43,163 bases of DNA. Origin: Oscillospiraceae bacterium (GTDB lineage Bacteria > Bacillota > Clostridia > Oscillospirales > Oscillospiraceae). The DNA is taken from NCBI GenBank assembly GCA_015067525.1, contig SVMH01000014.1, forward strand, positions 1 to 43,163. The letters run 5' to 3'. The translations under genes and the position numbers were made by a program. The notes beneath the pieces are model-generated. The model was not told where the DNA came from. It saw only the letters and a program-made list of their open reading frames with translations, and did not search any database. Of the stretch, positions 23,980 to 31,670 are shown in pieces (the stretch's first letter is position 1; each line of letters opens with the position of its first letter).

Positions 23980-25290
23980 ATGGACAAGAAACAGACAAAC
24001 CGGCTGACAGCGCTGTGCTGTCTGGTGTATTTCTCCAGCTATATCACCCGCCTTGACTATGCCGCCGTGCTGGTGGAGATCGTGCAGGACCTGCAGATCG
24101 CCAAGACCACGGCCGGCATTGCCGTGACCGGCAGCTTCATCACCTACGGTGTGGGCATGCTGCTCTTCGGCGTGGCGGCGGACTATATCAAGCCCCGCAC
24201 GCTGATCGTGATCGGGCTGCTGGGTACATCGGCCATCAATCTGGCCATGGGCGTCCTGCCGGATATCCGCGTCATGATCGCCATCTGGTGCTTCAACGGC
24301 TTCTTCCAAGCCATGGTCTGGCCGCCGGTGACCCGCATTCTGGCCGAGCAGCTGGGACAGACGGAGTCCCGCGGCGCCATCGCCAAGGTGATTCTGGCGG
24401 CGCAGGTGGCCACGCTGGCCATCTATGTGCTGGCACCGGCTGCCATCCGGCTGAGCGGCTGGCGCATGGTATTTCTGGCCGCCGGCGCTGCGGGCGTGGC
24501 AAGCGTGCTGCTGTGGTACGGCGGCACGGCGGGCCTTACCCAGAAGGCGGCGGGCCGTGTGCAGAAGACCGCACAGGCGCGTGCCGGTGTGGGACGGCTG
24601 ATTTTGGAGGCAGGCCTCATCCCCATGATGATCGCCATTTTGCTCATGGGCATGCTGCGCGACGGCCTGCAGACCTGGATGCCCACCTATATCTGCGAGG
24701 TGTTCGGGCTGAGCACGGAAACCTCCATCCTCATCAGCGGTTTGCTGCCGGTGGTGAGTATGGCGGCCATCACCCTGTCCACTATGCTGCTGCAGCGCAG
24801 CAATAATGAGCCCCTCAGCGGCGCGCTGTTCTTCGCGGTGGGCTTTGTGGCGGCGGCCATCATGGTGGTGATCTTCCCCGGCGGCGCGGTGGTGGGCGTG
24901 GCACTGTTTGTGGTGCTGGCTGGCAGCATGCACGGCGTCAACCAGCTGATCATCTGCTATACGCCGGCCCATTTTGAGCCCTACGGCCGTGTGGCCACCT
25001 TCTCCGGCCTTCTCAACTGCTTTGTGTATGTGGGTGCGGCCACCTCCACTTACGGCTTTGCCGGTTTTTCCGAGGCCTTCGGCTGGCGCAGCACCATGAT
25101 TTTGTGGATGGGCATCGCCCTGCTGGGTGTGGTGTTCTGTCTGCTGTGCGTGCGGCGCTGGAGCCGCTTCTGCCGCAAGAGCATGGAAGAACAAAATATC
25201 CCCGGTGTTTTTGCACCGGGGATATTTTGTTTTCGTAAAGAAGACAAAATGTGGCAATGTGTACTCCCAAGAAAAACGAAAAGAAAATAA
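23980..25290 (+). CDS. MFS transporter (organophosphate:phosphate antiporter-like)
   Basis: A 436-aa, 12-segment major facilitator protein. RLDYAAVLVEIVQDL, GSFITYGVGMLLFGVAADYI and FNGFFQAMVWPPVTRILAEQ resemble the OPA family (GlpT/UhpT/UhpC), which exchanges sugar or glycerol phosphates for phosphate; the actual substrate is not known. GGAGGG precedes the ATG at 23980. Oddity: the natural C-terminus appears to be near residue 404 (SMEEQN), and the remaining ~32 codons run through a perfect 17-bp terminator hairpin (25191-25230) into A-rich intergenic sequence before a stop. Confidence 0.9.
   Translation: MDKKQTNRLTALCCLVYFSSYITRLDYAAVLVEIVQDLQIAKTTAGIAVTGSFITYGVGMLLFGVAADYIKPRTLIVIGLLGTSAINLAMGVLPDIRVMIAIWCFNGFFQAMVWPPVTRILAEQLGQTESRGAIAKVILAAQVATLAIYVLAPAAIRLSGWRMVFLAAGAAGVASVLLWYGGTAGLTQKAAGRVQKTAQARAGVGRLILEAGLIPMMIAILLMGMLRDGLQTWMPTYICEVFGLSTETSILISGLLPVVSMAAITLSTMLLQRSNNEPLSGALFFAVGFVAAAIMVVIFPGGAVVGVALFVVLAGSMHGVNQLIICYTPAHFEPYGRVATFSGLLNCFVYVGAATSTYGFAGFSEAFGWRSTMILWMGIALLGVVFCLLCVRRWSRFCRKSMEEQNIPGVFAPGIFCFRKEDKMWQCVLPRKTKRK
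25191..25233 (+). terminator. Terminator hairpin inside the 3' end of the MFS gene
   Basis: Perfect 17-bp stem ACAAAATATCCCCGGTG / CACCGGGGATATTTTGT with a 6-nt loop and TTTTGTTTTC at its 3' side. It lies 57 nt before the MFS stop codon. Confidence 0.85.
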
Positions 25291-25331
25291 CAAAAAGACG
25301 CAGAAAAAGCGAAAAAGAGCGGCGATTTTTC

Positions 25332-25360
25332 TTGACAGATGAGGGAATAATCCATATAAT
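25332..25360 (+). promoter_or_regulatory. Promoter for the OPT-PqqD cluster
   Basis: Consensus TTGACA, 17 nt, TATAAT. The ~70-nt leader carries a hairpin GTCCCGC / GCGGGAC at 25373-25389. Confidence 0.88.
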
Positions 25361-25435
25361 AACGTAGTCTGTGTCCCGCGGCGCGGGACGCTTATGTTTT
25401 TTTACATGATCTGATGATATAAAGGAGAAATCAAC

Positions 25436-27361
25436 GTGGAAGAAAAGAAGTTCCAGCCGTTTATCCCGGCGGACAAGGTCGTGCCCGAATTCACGGTGTT
25501 TTCCGTGGTGCTGGGCATACTGCTGGCTGTGATTTTCGGCGGCGCCAATGCCTATCTGGGCCTGCGCGTGGGCATGACGGTCTCCGCCTCCATCCCCGCA
25601 GCCGTGATCTCCATGGGCGTGATCCGCAAGATCCTCAAGCGCGATTCCATTCTGGAAAACAACATGGTGCAGACCATCGGCTCTGCCGGCGAATCGCTGG
25701 CGGCCGGCGCCATCTTCACCATGCCGGCGCTGTTCATGTGGGCCACTGAGGGTCTGTGCGAAGTGCCCTCTCTGGTGGAGATCGGCCTCATTGCCCTGAT
25801 CGGCGGCCTGCTGGGCGTGCTGATGATGATCCCCCTGCGCTCGGCCCTCATTGTGAAGGAGCACGGCGTGCTGGGCTATCCCGAAGGTCAGGCCTGCGCC
25901 GAGGTGCTGATGGCCGGTGAAGAGGGCGGCAGCAGCTCTTCCACCGTGTTTGCCGGTCTCGGTATTGCCGCGGCCTATAAGTTCATCACCGACGGCCTCA
26001 AGCTGTTCCCCAGTGAGGTGGACTGGACCATTCCCGCCTATAAGGGCAGCGGCGTGGGTGTGGATGTGCTGCCGGCACTGGCCGGCGTGGGCTACATCTG
26101 CGGCGCCCGCGTATCCAGCTATATGTTTGCCGGCTCCACGCTGGCGTGGTTCGTGCTGATGCCCCTGATCGCCCTGTTCGGCAGCGATCTGGTGATCTAT
26201 CCCGCCACCGATACGGTCTCCCAGCTGTGGGCGGCCGAGGGTACGTGGGGCCTGTGGGATACCTTCATCCGCTATATCGGTGCCGGCGCGCTGGCGGCCG
26301 GCGGTATCATCAGCCTCATCAAGTCCCTGCCCTTGATCGTTAAGACCTTCGCCTCCGCCTTCCGTGATTACGGCAAGGGCAGCGTGGGTACGCTGCGCAC
26401 CGAGCAGGAGATCCCCGTGAAGGCAGTGCTGCTGGCCTGTCTGGCCATCACCCTTTTCATGTGGCTCTATCCCGGCATCCCTGTTAACTCCGTGGGCGCC
26501 GTGACTGTGCTGGTGTTCGGCTTCTTCTTCGCCACCGTGTCCTCCCGTATGGTGGGCATGATCGGCTCTTCCAACAACCCCGTTTCCGGCATGGCTATCG
26601 CCACGCTGCTGATCGCCACGCTGATGCTCAAGAGCACCGGCACGGACGGCGCAGAGGGCATGGTGGGCGCCATTGCCATCGGCAGCGTCATCTGCATCAT
26701 TGCCGCCATCTCCGGTGATACGTCGCAGGACCTGAAGACTGGCTTCCTGCTGGGTGCCACCCCCAAGAAGCAGCAGTACGGCGAGCTGATCGGCGTGAGT
26801 GTGTCCGCTGTGACCATCGGCGCCATTTTGTACCTGCTCAACGCCGCGTGGGGCTTTGGCGGCGACGAGCTGGGCGCTCCTCAGGCCATGATGATGAAAA
26901 TGGTCATCGAAGGCGTCATGGGCGGCGATCTGCCCTGGGCGCTGGTGTTCACCGGCGTATTTCTGGCGGTGTTCATCGAAATTCTGGGTCTGCCGGTGCT
27001 GCCGGTGGCCATCGGTATCTACCTGCCCTTCCACCTCAACGCCGGTATCATGGCCGGCGGTCTGGTGCGCTGGTTGGTGGAAAAGCGCAAGTATTCCTCC
27101 GAAAAGGCCAAGAACGACGTCATCCAGTCCGGCGTGCTTTACACCTCCGGCATGATCGCCGGCGAGGGCATCGTGGGCATTATTCTGGCTGTGCTGGCCG
27201 TCATCACCGTAAACGACAGAAGCGTGGGCGAGATCATCGACATCTCCGGCTCCTTCTCTCTGGGCAATATCGGCGGTCTGGTGGCCTTTGGCCTGCTGCT
27301 GGTGAGCATCGTGCTCTATGCCCATAAGGGCGCCGGAAGCACCAAGAAGGCAAAGAACTAA
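25436..27361 (+). CDS. OPT-family oligopeptide transporter
   Basis: A 641-aa membrane protein with about 15-16 hydrophobic segments, of the OPT superfamily (import of small peptides, or of metals bound to peptides or siderophores). Family-like stretches are EFTVFSVVLGILLAVIFGGA, NAYLGLRVGMTVSASIPAAV and GSAGESLAAGAIFTMPAL near the N-terminus, GYPEGQACAEVL, GSSNNPVSGMAIATLL, and SGDTSQDLKTGFLLGATPKK in the second half. The start is GTG at 25436 with AAAGGAG 8 nt before it. It leads a probable four-gene unit with a PqqD-like protein and two membrane proteins. Confidence 0.93.
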   Translation: MEEKKFQPFIPADKVVPEFTVFSVVLGILLAVIFGGANAYLGLRVGMTVSASIPAAVISMGVIRKILKRDSILENNMVQTIGSAGESLAAGAIFTMPALFMWATEGLCEVPSLVEIGLIALIGGLLGVLMMIPLRSALIVKEHGVLGYPEGQACAEVLMAGEEGGSSSSTVFAGLGIAAAYKFITDGLKLFPSEVDWTIPAYKGSGVGVDVLPALAGVGYICGARVSSYMFAGSTLAWFVLMPLIALFGSDLVIYPATDTVSQLWAAEGTWGLWDTFIRYIGAGALAAGGIISLIKSLPLIVKTFASAFRDYGKGSVGTLRTEQEIPVKAVLLACLAITLFMWLYPGIPVNSVGAVTVLVFGFFFATVSSRMVGMIGSSNNPVSGMAIATLLIATLMLKSTGTDGAEGMVGAIAIGSVICIIAAISGDTSQDLKTGFLLGATPKKQQYGELIGVSVSAVTIGAILYLLNAAWGFGGDELGAPQAMMMKMVIEGVMGGDLPWALVFTGVFLAVFIEILGLPVLPVAIGIYLPFHLNAGIMAGGLVRWLVEKRKYSSEKAKNDVIQSGVLYTSGMIAGEGIVGIILAVLAVITVNDRSVGEIIDISGSFSLGNIGGLVAFGLLLVSIVLYAHKGAGSTKKAKN

Positions 27362-27381
27362 AGGATTGCAAAAAGAAAGAT

Positions 27382-27411
27382 CGGGCTATATACTATGAGG
27401 TATATAGCCCG
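27382..27411 (+). terminator. Hairpin between the OPT and PqqD-like genes
   Basis: Perfect 12-bp stem CGGGCTATATAC / GTATATAGCCCG with a 6-nt loop. Only ATTTTG follows, so it is more likely a partial terminator or mRNA-end stabiliser lowering downstream expression. Confidence 0.6.
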
Positions 27412-27435
27412 ATTTTGACGAAAGCAGGCAAAGCT

Positions 27436-27786
27436 ATGGCGAAGAAAAGCAAAGAGAATTATCTGGACTACGTGCCCGCCATCTCTCCCAGACATACGTG
27501 GAGCGTGGCAGACGGCAAGGTGACCATCCATATGGAGCACCGCGGCTTTTACAACTGGGTCGCGCAGAAGTTTTTCCACCGTCCCCGCGTCAGCCACATC
27601 GATCTGGATGCGCACGGCAGCTACATCTACCAGCAGATCGACGGCGAGCGCACCGTGGGCGAGCTGGCGCTGCTGATGAAGGAGCGTTTCGGCGCCGACG
27701 CCGAGCCGCTGTATGACCGGCTGGTGAAATACATGCAGATCCTGCACAACAACGGCTTTATTTATTACTGCAAGAGGGGAGAATAA
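27436..27786 (+). CDS. PqqD-family (RiPP recognition element-like) protein
   Basis: A 116-aa soluble protein. Residues about 50-112 match the PqqD fold: SYIYQQIDGERTVGELALLM, then KERFGADAEPLYDRLVKYMQ and ILHNNGFIYY. In RiPP pathways PqqD domains bind leader peptides for radical-SAM enzymes; no radical-SAM gene or precursor peptide is seen here. The ATG at 27436 is used; a TTG at 27415 is an alternative, and the ribosome site is weak. It sits 75 nt after the OPT gene and 3 nt before the next gene, hence likely co-transcribed. Its role may be peptide recognition beside the transporter, which is inference. Confidence 0.85.
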   Translation: MAKKSKENYLDYVPAISPRHTWSVADGKVTIHMEHRGFYNWVAQKFFHRPRVSHIDLDAHGSYIYQQIDGERTVGELALLMKERFGADAEPLYDRLVKYMQILHNNGFIYYCKRGE

Positions 27787-27789
27787 GCG

Positions 27790-28155
27790 ATGTTTGGCGA
27801 GGGAAATGAATTTTTCGGCGCTGTACTGCTGTTCATGGCGGCCACGGTGTTTGCTTTCATCTGGGGGCGTCGTCGCGGCGAGGATCCGGAAAAGACGATG
27901 CAGCAAAAGCTGCTGAAGGCGGCCACCAAGAAGGTGGTCAAGTATCTGGAGAAGAATACCTACATCACCGAAGAGGGCGTGGCCAAGCTCCTGCGCGGCA
28001 CCACCGTCCGCGATCCGTGGCTGCGCAAGCTGATGCGCATCGATGACGCCAAGACCTATGCCAAGGGTCTGGTGCGGATCCTGGTGGAGCAGGGAACCAT
28101 CCAATATGCCGGCAAGGACGGCTACTGCCTGCCGGAAAAGAAGGAAGAGAAATAA
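27790..28155 (+). CDS. Small membrane-anchored protein with helical C-terminal domain, unknown
   Basis: A 121-aa protein with one N-terminal membrane segment (about 8-25, FFGAVLLFMAATVFAFIWG) followed by positive charges and a cytoplasmic region. The region LLKAATKKVVKYLEKNTYIT, then EEGVAKLLRG and YAKGLVRILVEQGTIQYAGK (about 40-112) resembles a winged-helix-type fold, but no family is claimed. It begins 3 nt after the PqqD-like gene, so a functional link is likely. Confidence 0.78.
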   Translation: MFGEGNEFFGAVLLFMAATVFAFIWGRRRGEDPEKTMQQKLLKAATKKVVKYLEKNTYITEEGVAKLLRGTTVRDPWLRKLMRIDDAKTYAKGLVRILVEQGTIQYAGKDGYCLPEKKEEK

Positions 28156-28190
28156 ACGGGCCGTCAGGCGGATGAAAGGGAGGCACGGAT

Positions 28191-28853
28191 ATGGGAAACG
28201 AGATTTACGGCGAAGCATGGGTGGCCGGTATCGGCATTGCGGTGATGATCGTGTGGCTGCTTGTTGCCGGTCTGGGCATTGCCACCTATGTGATGCGGGG
28301 CATCGGCCTTTATGATCTGGGCCGCAAGCGTGAGGTGCGGGGTGCTTGGCTGGCGTGGGTACCGGGCCTCTGGGTCTGGACCATGGGCGCCGTGGTGGAC
28401 TATCACGCCGCGCAGCGCGGCATCAAGCGCCGCTGGCGCTGGCTGCTGCTGGGTGTGTACGGCCTGATCGTGGCCGGCTATGTGCTGATGTTGGTGGTGG
28501 CCGTTGTTACCGGGCTTTCCGTGGCGGGAAAGGCAGAACCCTCGGAAGAGATGCTGCTGGCGATGATGGGCGGCATCTTTGCCGCGTATATCCCCATGCT
28601 GGTGGGCGTCATGGTCTATCTGCCCTGCTATTACGTGTGTATCTACAAGGTCTTTGAGGAAACGGCGCCGGAAAAGGCGGTGAAATACCTGCTTTTGAGC
28701 GTGCTGGTGCCGTTGGCCTTCGGTATCTGCCTGATGAACTGCGCCAGACGGCCTGTGGCTGCGGCGCAGGAAGTGCCGGCGATTCCGGGCGATGTGGGCG
28801 ACGGCTTTGTGCCGCAGGATCCCTTCGCGCAGAAGGGAACGGAAAACAGCTGA
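28191..28853 (+). CDS. Polytopic membrane protein, unknown function
   Basis: A 220-aa protein with four clear hydrophobic segments (about 9-35, 83-109, 122-151 and 166-184) and a weaker one at 52-70 (GAWLAWVPGLWVWTMG). The LYDLGRKREVRGAWLAWVPG stretch is a feature of small clostridial membrane proteins I cannot name. The C-terminal tail (about 187-220) is Pro/Ala rich and likely disordered. GAAAGGGAGG precedes the ATG. Last gene of the OPT cluster, followed by a terminator. Confidence 0.78.
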   Translation: MGNEIYGEAWVAGIGIAVMIVWLLVAGLGIATYVMRGIGLYDLGRKREVRGAWLAWVPGLWVWTMGAVVDYHAAQRGIKRRWRWLLLGVYGLIVAGYVLMLVVAVVTGLSVAGKAEPSEEMLLAMMGGIFAAYIPMLVGVMVYLPCYYVCIYKVFEETAPEKAVKYLLLSVLVPLAFGICLMNCARRPVAAAQEVPAIPGDVGDGFVPQDPFAQKGTENS

Positions 28854-28887
28854 AAAAAAGGACTCCGCTGCTGCGGAGTCCTTTTTT
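28854..28887. terminator. Bidirectional terminator
   Basis: Stem AAAAGGACTCCGC / GCGGAGTCCTTTT with a TGCT loop; ends the OPT cluster (+) and the DUF11 gene (-). Confidence 0.92.
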
Positions 28888-28895
28888 GTTTACGC

Positions 28896-29747
28896 TCAGA
28901 CCGTGCCGGTGACGGTGAGGGTGGCGGTGCCGGGGGTGATGACCCATGCGCCGCTTTCGTTCTGGGTGAAGGTGGCGGCGGGCACGGTGATGCGGCCGGG
29001 CACCGTGGCAAAGAGGCCGGTGGCCTCGTTGTAGGTGTAGTCGTCCGGCTCGGTCCAGGCCTCGCCGTTGAAGGTGACGGTCAGGTCGCTGAGGATGGGA
29101 TCAAAGGTGTCGGTGATGGCGGCGTTGTCGGAGAGGAGCGCCGGCGTGTTGCCGGTATTCTGGATGACAAAAGTGTACGTCAACTGCCCGTTTTCCGAAA
29201 CCGTCAGGGGGGAGAGGCTCTTGCTGATGGTCAGATACGGCGCTGCGGCAGCAGCCACAGTGGCCGTGTCGCTCAGCGGTGCGCTCAGCCCGCCGCCGGT
29301 AACGGTGACGGTGTTGGTGACGGTGGCCTCAATATCCAGCGGCGCGTACTGGTTCAGCCGCGCCTCATACACCAGCAGTGCGTTGCCGCCGGCGGGCACG
29401 GTGATGCCGCTCACACTCAGCGGAGGGCCTGCGGTGACGGTGGGGGTGGCCTGCACGACGCCGTTCAAAAAATAGCGCAGGGAGCCCTCCACATAGTCCA
29501 GCGGCACCAAGGTGCCGCCGTCGTAGTCATAGGCGCCCAGATCGTCGGTGACGGTCAGGCCGGTGAAGGCGGCGGTGCCGGTGTTGGCCAGATTGACCAC
29601 ATACACAACGGTGTCCTGCGGCGTATAGGTGCCGCTCAGCGCCGTTTTGGTGACAGACAAAACCTCCAGCAGCTCACCGGTGGTGATGTTGGAGGTGGTA
29701 ACGGTGTTGTTATAAGAAAGGGTTGCCTGATTGGTAAAGATCGCCAT
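28896..29747 (-). CDS. DUF11 repeat-domain protein without a signal peptide
   Basis: A 283-aa beta-rich protein with two DUF11-type (conserved repeat, Ig-like) domains. Repeat 1 is about 28-115 (VTKTALSGTYTPQDTVVYVV, then NTGTAAFTGLTVTDDLG) and repeat 2 about 172-280 (ISKSLSPLTVSENGQLTYTF, then QNTGNTPALL, ITDTFDPIL). Such domains are normally surface exposed, yet the N-terminus (MAIFTNQATLSYNNTVTTSN) is no signal peptide, and there is no LPXTG, S-layer or membrane anchor. It is Thr/Val/Ala rich with almost no Lys, Arg or Cys. CAGGAGGT precedes the ATG. A spore-coat or exosporium role is possible; that is inference. Confidence 0.88.
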   Translation of the reverse strand: MAIFTNQATLSYNNTVTTSNITTGELLEVLSVTKTALSGTYTPQDTVVYVVNLANTGTAAFTGLTVTDDLGAYDYDGGTLVPLDYVEGSLRYFLNGVVQATPTVTAGPPLSVSGITVPAGGNALLVYEARLNQYAPLDIEATVTNTVTVTGGGLSAPLSDTATVAAAAAPYLTISKSLSPLTVSENGQLTYTFVIQNTGNTPALLSDNAAITDTFDPILSDLTVTFNGEAWTEPDDYTYNEATGLFATVPGRITVPAATFTQNESGAWVITPGTATLTVTGTV

Positions 29748-29823
29748 GGCGATACCTCCTGTGGGAAATCCGCAGGCACGGGGCCTGCAGGACTATCCTA
29801 TGCCGCACGGCCTGCGGACGTGC

Positions 29824-29849
29824 AAAAAGACCGCCCGCAGGCGGTCTTT
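29824..29849 (-). terminator. Terminator after the esterase gene
   Basis: Stem AAAGACCGCC / GGCGGTCTTT with a 4-nt loop and T5 on the minus strand. Between it and the DUF11 start lie two more small inverted repeats (GCAGGC/GCCTGC and CCGCA/TGCGG). Confidence 0.88.
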
Positions 29850-29857
29850 GGAGATAT

Positions 29858-30541
29858 TTAATAGTATTCGCTGCATACGTCGGGTACAAAGGTGAAATCG
29901 GTGCGCCGCTGCTGCAGCAGCCAGTCGACCAAATCGGTGTGGGCGTAGGCATAGTTGATGCCGTCGTCGTGACCCTTGCCCTCCAGATAGACCAGGCGGA
30001 CGCTGCCGCCGGCGGCTGCGAGAAAGTCGCACATCATCTGGGAGCAGGCCGGCAAAACCAGCGAGTCGTCTGCGCCGTGGAATACATACACCGGCGTGTT
30101 CGCCAGACGCGGCGCACGCCAGGCCATGCCGCCGCCGGCGATGGGCGCGATAGCGGAGAAAAAATTGGGGTAGGTCAGGCCCATGGACCAGGTGCCGTAA
30201 CCGCCCATGCTGGAGCCGGTGAGGCAGATGCGGTCGGGCCGGATGGTGAATTCGTCAGCCACGGTATCGATGATGGCCTTTACCTTGTCCACGATGTTGT
30301 CCCATACCACCTCGGTGGGGCACTGGGGCACCAGAATGACGGCCGGATACGTGCGGCCCTCGCTGAGCAGCAGGGGAATGCCGTGGCGGTACAGGTGGTC
30401 AAATTCCGTGCCCCGCTCGCCGGCACCGTGAAGGTAGATCAGCAGCGGCAGGCCGGCGTAGTCGTCGGAGTAGTAGACGGCGTAGTTCATACTGCCGCTT
30501 TCGACAGCGGAGACGAATTTCATGTTCATTTGGATAGACAC
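29858..30541 (-). CDS. Alpha/beta-hydrolase esterase (PHB-depolymerase/phospholipase-carboxylesterase type)
   Basis: A 227-aa cytoplasmic serine hydrolase. The oxyanion region YLHGAGERG is at 36-44, the nucleophile elbow GSSMGG is at 109-114 (Ser111), the acid is in FHGADDSLV (Asp158 or Asp159), and the histidine is His191 in GKGHDDG. The pattern fits esterases of the peptidase S9/phospholipase-carboxylesterase group acting on small acyl esters. The start is GTG at 30541 with AAGGAGG 8 nt upstream; in-frame ATGs a few codons later lack such a site. Monocistronic. Confidence 0.9.
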   Translation of the reverse strand: MSIQMNMKFVSAVESGSMNYAVYYSDDYAGLPLLIYLHGAGERGTEFDHLYRHGIPLLLSEGRTYPAVILVPQCPTEVVWDNIVDKVKAIIDTVADEFTIRPDRICLTGSSMGGYGTWSMGLTYPNFFSAIAPIAGGGMAWRAPRLANTPVYVFHGADDSLVLPACSQMMCDFLAAAGGSVRLVYLEGKGHDDGINYAYAHTDLVDWLLQQRRTDFTFVPDVCSEYY

Positions 30542-30646
30542 GGCACATCCTCCTTATCTTTGCGCATGGCAGAAACCTGAGAACAGGATAACACAAAGCG
30601 CGGTGGATGAACAGCGTTTTTTCACCGATGGGAAGCGTTTCGGTTA

Positions 30647-30675
30647 TTGACGGAGGCTGTGTGCAAACCTATAAT
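30647..30675 (+). promoter_or_regulatory. Promoter for the TauE/SafE gene
   Basis: TTGACG, 17 nt, TATAAT, about 45 nt before the ATG. Confidence 0.82.
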
Positions 30676-30719
30676 AAAAAGCGAATTTGTGCCCCGGCGG
30701 GCAGGAGAGGAGGAAAGGG

Positions 30720-31454
30720 ATGAGCGAAGCAACGGCGGTGCTGATCGCGCTGATCGCCCTGTGCGGCAGCTATATCCAGAGCGTGACGGGCTTTGGTTTC
30801 GGCATCTTTGTGATGATGTTCTTTCCGGTTCTGCTGCAGTACACCGAAGCCAATGTGCTCTCCAGCTTGCTGGGGATCTTCACCTCTCTGGCGATGGTGA
30901 TCCAAATGCGGCGCCTCATCAACTGGAAGAACATCCTTTTTCCTCTGCTGGGCTGTTTGCTGGCCACCTACGGCGCGGTGAATTTCATCAAGCGGCAGGA
31001 AAACGAGCTGCTGCTGATGCTGCTGGGCGCGGTACTTTTGCTGCTGAGCGTGTACTTTTTCTTCTTCTCCGGAAAGCTGCGCCTGCGCCCTTCGTGGTAT
31101 GCCGGTTTGACGGCCGGCGTGCTGTCCGGTGTGATGGGCGGCATGTTCTCCATGGGCGGCCCACCGGTGGTGATCTACTTTCTCCAGTCTGAGGAAGATT
31201 CGGACCATTACCTTGCCACCATCTCCGGCTATTTTGTCTGTTCCAACCTGATCTCCATCGCCACCAAAGTGATGGCGGGCTTTGTGACGGACACCGTATT
31301 GCTTGCCTTTGCGGTGGGCGCCATCGGTATGGCGGCCGGCGCGTTCGTCGGCAAAAAGACGCGTGAGCGGGTGCCGGCTCGAATGGTGCGCAAATTGGTG
31401 TACGGCTTTATGGCCATCAGCGGCGCGGTGTATATGATCAGTGCCCTGATATGA
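30720..31454 (+). CDS. TauE/SafE (DUF81) family membrane transporter
   Basis: A 244-aa protein with about eight hydrophobic segments in two similar halves. The sulfite/sulfonate exporter family (PF01925) signature appears as GSYIQSVTGFGFGIFVMMFF in the first half and GVLSGVMGGMFSMGGPPVVI in the second. Family members export sulfite, sulfoacetate or related anions; the substrate here is unknown. AGGAGGAAAGGG precedes the ATG at 30720. Monocistronic, with a strong terminator. Confidence 0.92.
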   Translation: MSEATAVLIALIALCGSYIQSVTGFGFGIFVMMFFPVLLQYTEANVLSSLLGIFTSLAMVIQMRRLINWKNILFPLLGCLLATYGAVNFIKRQENELLLMLLGAVLLLLSVYFFFFSGKLRLRPSWYAGLTAGVLSGVMGGMFSMGGPPVVIYFLQSEEDSDHYLATISGYFVCSNLISIATKVMAGFVTDTVLLAFAVGAIGMAAGAFVGKKTRERVPARMVRKLVYGFMAISGAVYMISALI

Positions 31455-31464
31455 GGATGAAATG

Positions 31465-31503
31465 AAAAAAGAGGACGCACCTTTTCGGTGTGTCCTCTTT
31501 TTT
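31465..31503. terminator. Terminator after the TauE/SafE gene
   Basis: Stem AAAAAAGAGGACGCACC / GGTGTGTCCTCTTTTTT (one wobble) with a 5-nt loop. Its T-run abuts the tRNA-end copy of the next repeat element. Confidence 0.92.
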
Positions 31504-31630
31504 GGCGCAGAAGGAGGGATTTGTCTGCATTTTCGCCCATCGGGCGAAAATAGAGGAAACCGCCAACGTGCGCGCTGGCGGTGCAACAGCCCACCGGGCT
31601 GTTGCGACAGAAGTTCAAATCCCCCCAGAC
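31501..31630 (-). repeat. tRNA 3'-end repeat element, copy after tRNA-Ser(GCT)
   Basis: In the tRNA sense (minus): GGGGGGATTTGAACTTC (antisense T-arm), hairpin GCAACAGCCC-GGT-GGGCTGTTGC (31583-31605), hairpin CCGCCAGCG-CGCA-CGTTGGCGG (31560-31581), hairpin TTTTCGCCC-GAT-GGGCGAAAA (31530-31550), then CAAATCCCTCCTTCTGCGCC(A), a copy of the tRNA-Ser 3' end. A 23-bp direct repeat marks this (31501-31523 and 31668-31690). The ends pair nearly perfectly (GGGGGGATTTG with CAAATCCCTCC). The order and sequence of the two inner hairpins equal those of the copy at 20262-20396. Confidence 0.8.
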
Positions 31631-31631
31631 G

Positions 31632-31670
31632 AAAATAAAGGCACCAGCCATATGGCTGATGCCTTTATTT
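31632..31670 (-). terminator. Terminator after tRNA-Ser(GCT)
   Basis: 17-bp stem on the minus strand, arms AAATAAAGGCATCAGCC and GGCTGGTGCCTTTATTT, with an ATAT loop, directly after CCA and before the repeat element. Confidence 0.88.

Noticed and set aside
25361-25435. Riboswitch in the OPT leader
   Set aside because: Only one 7-bp hairpin in ~70 nt and no known aptamer motif.
27436-27786. RiPP biosynthesis cluster based on the PqqD-like protein
   Set aside because: No radical-SAM enzyme, peptidase or Cys/Gly-rich precursor peptide within the surrounding 5 kb.
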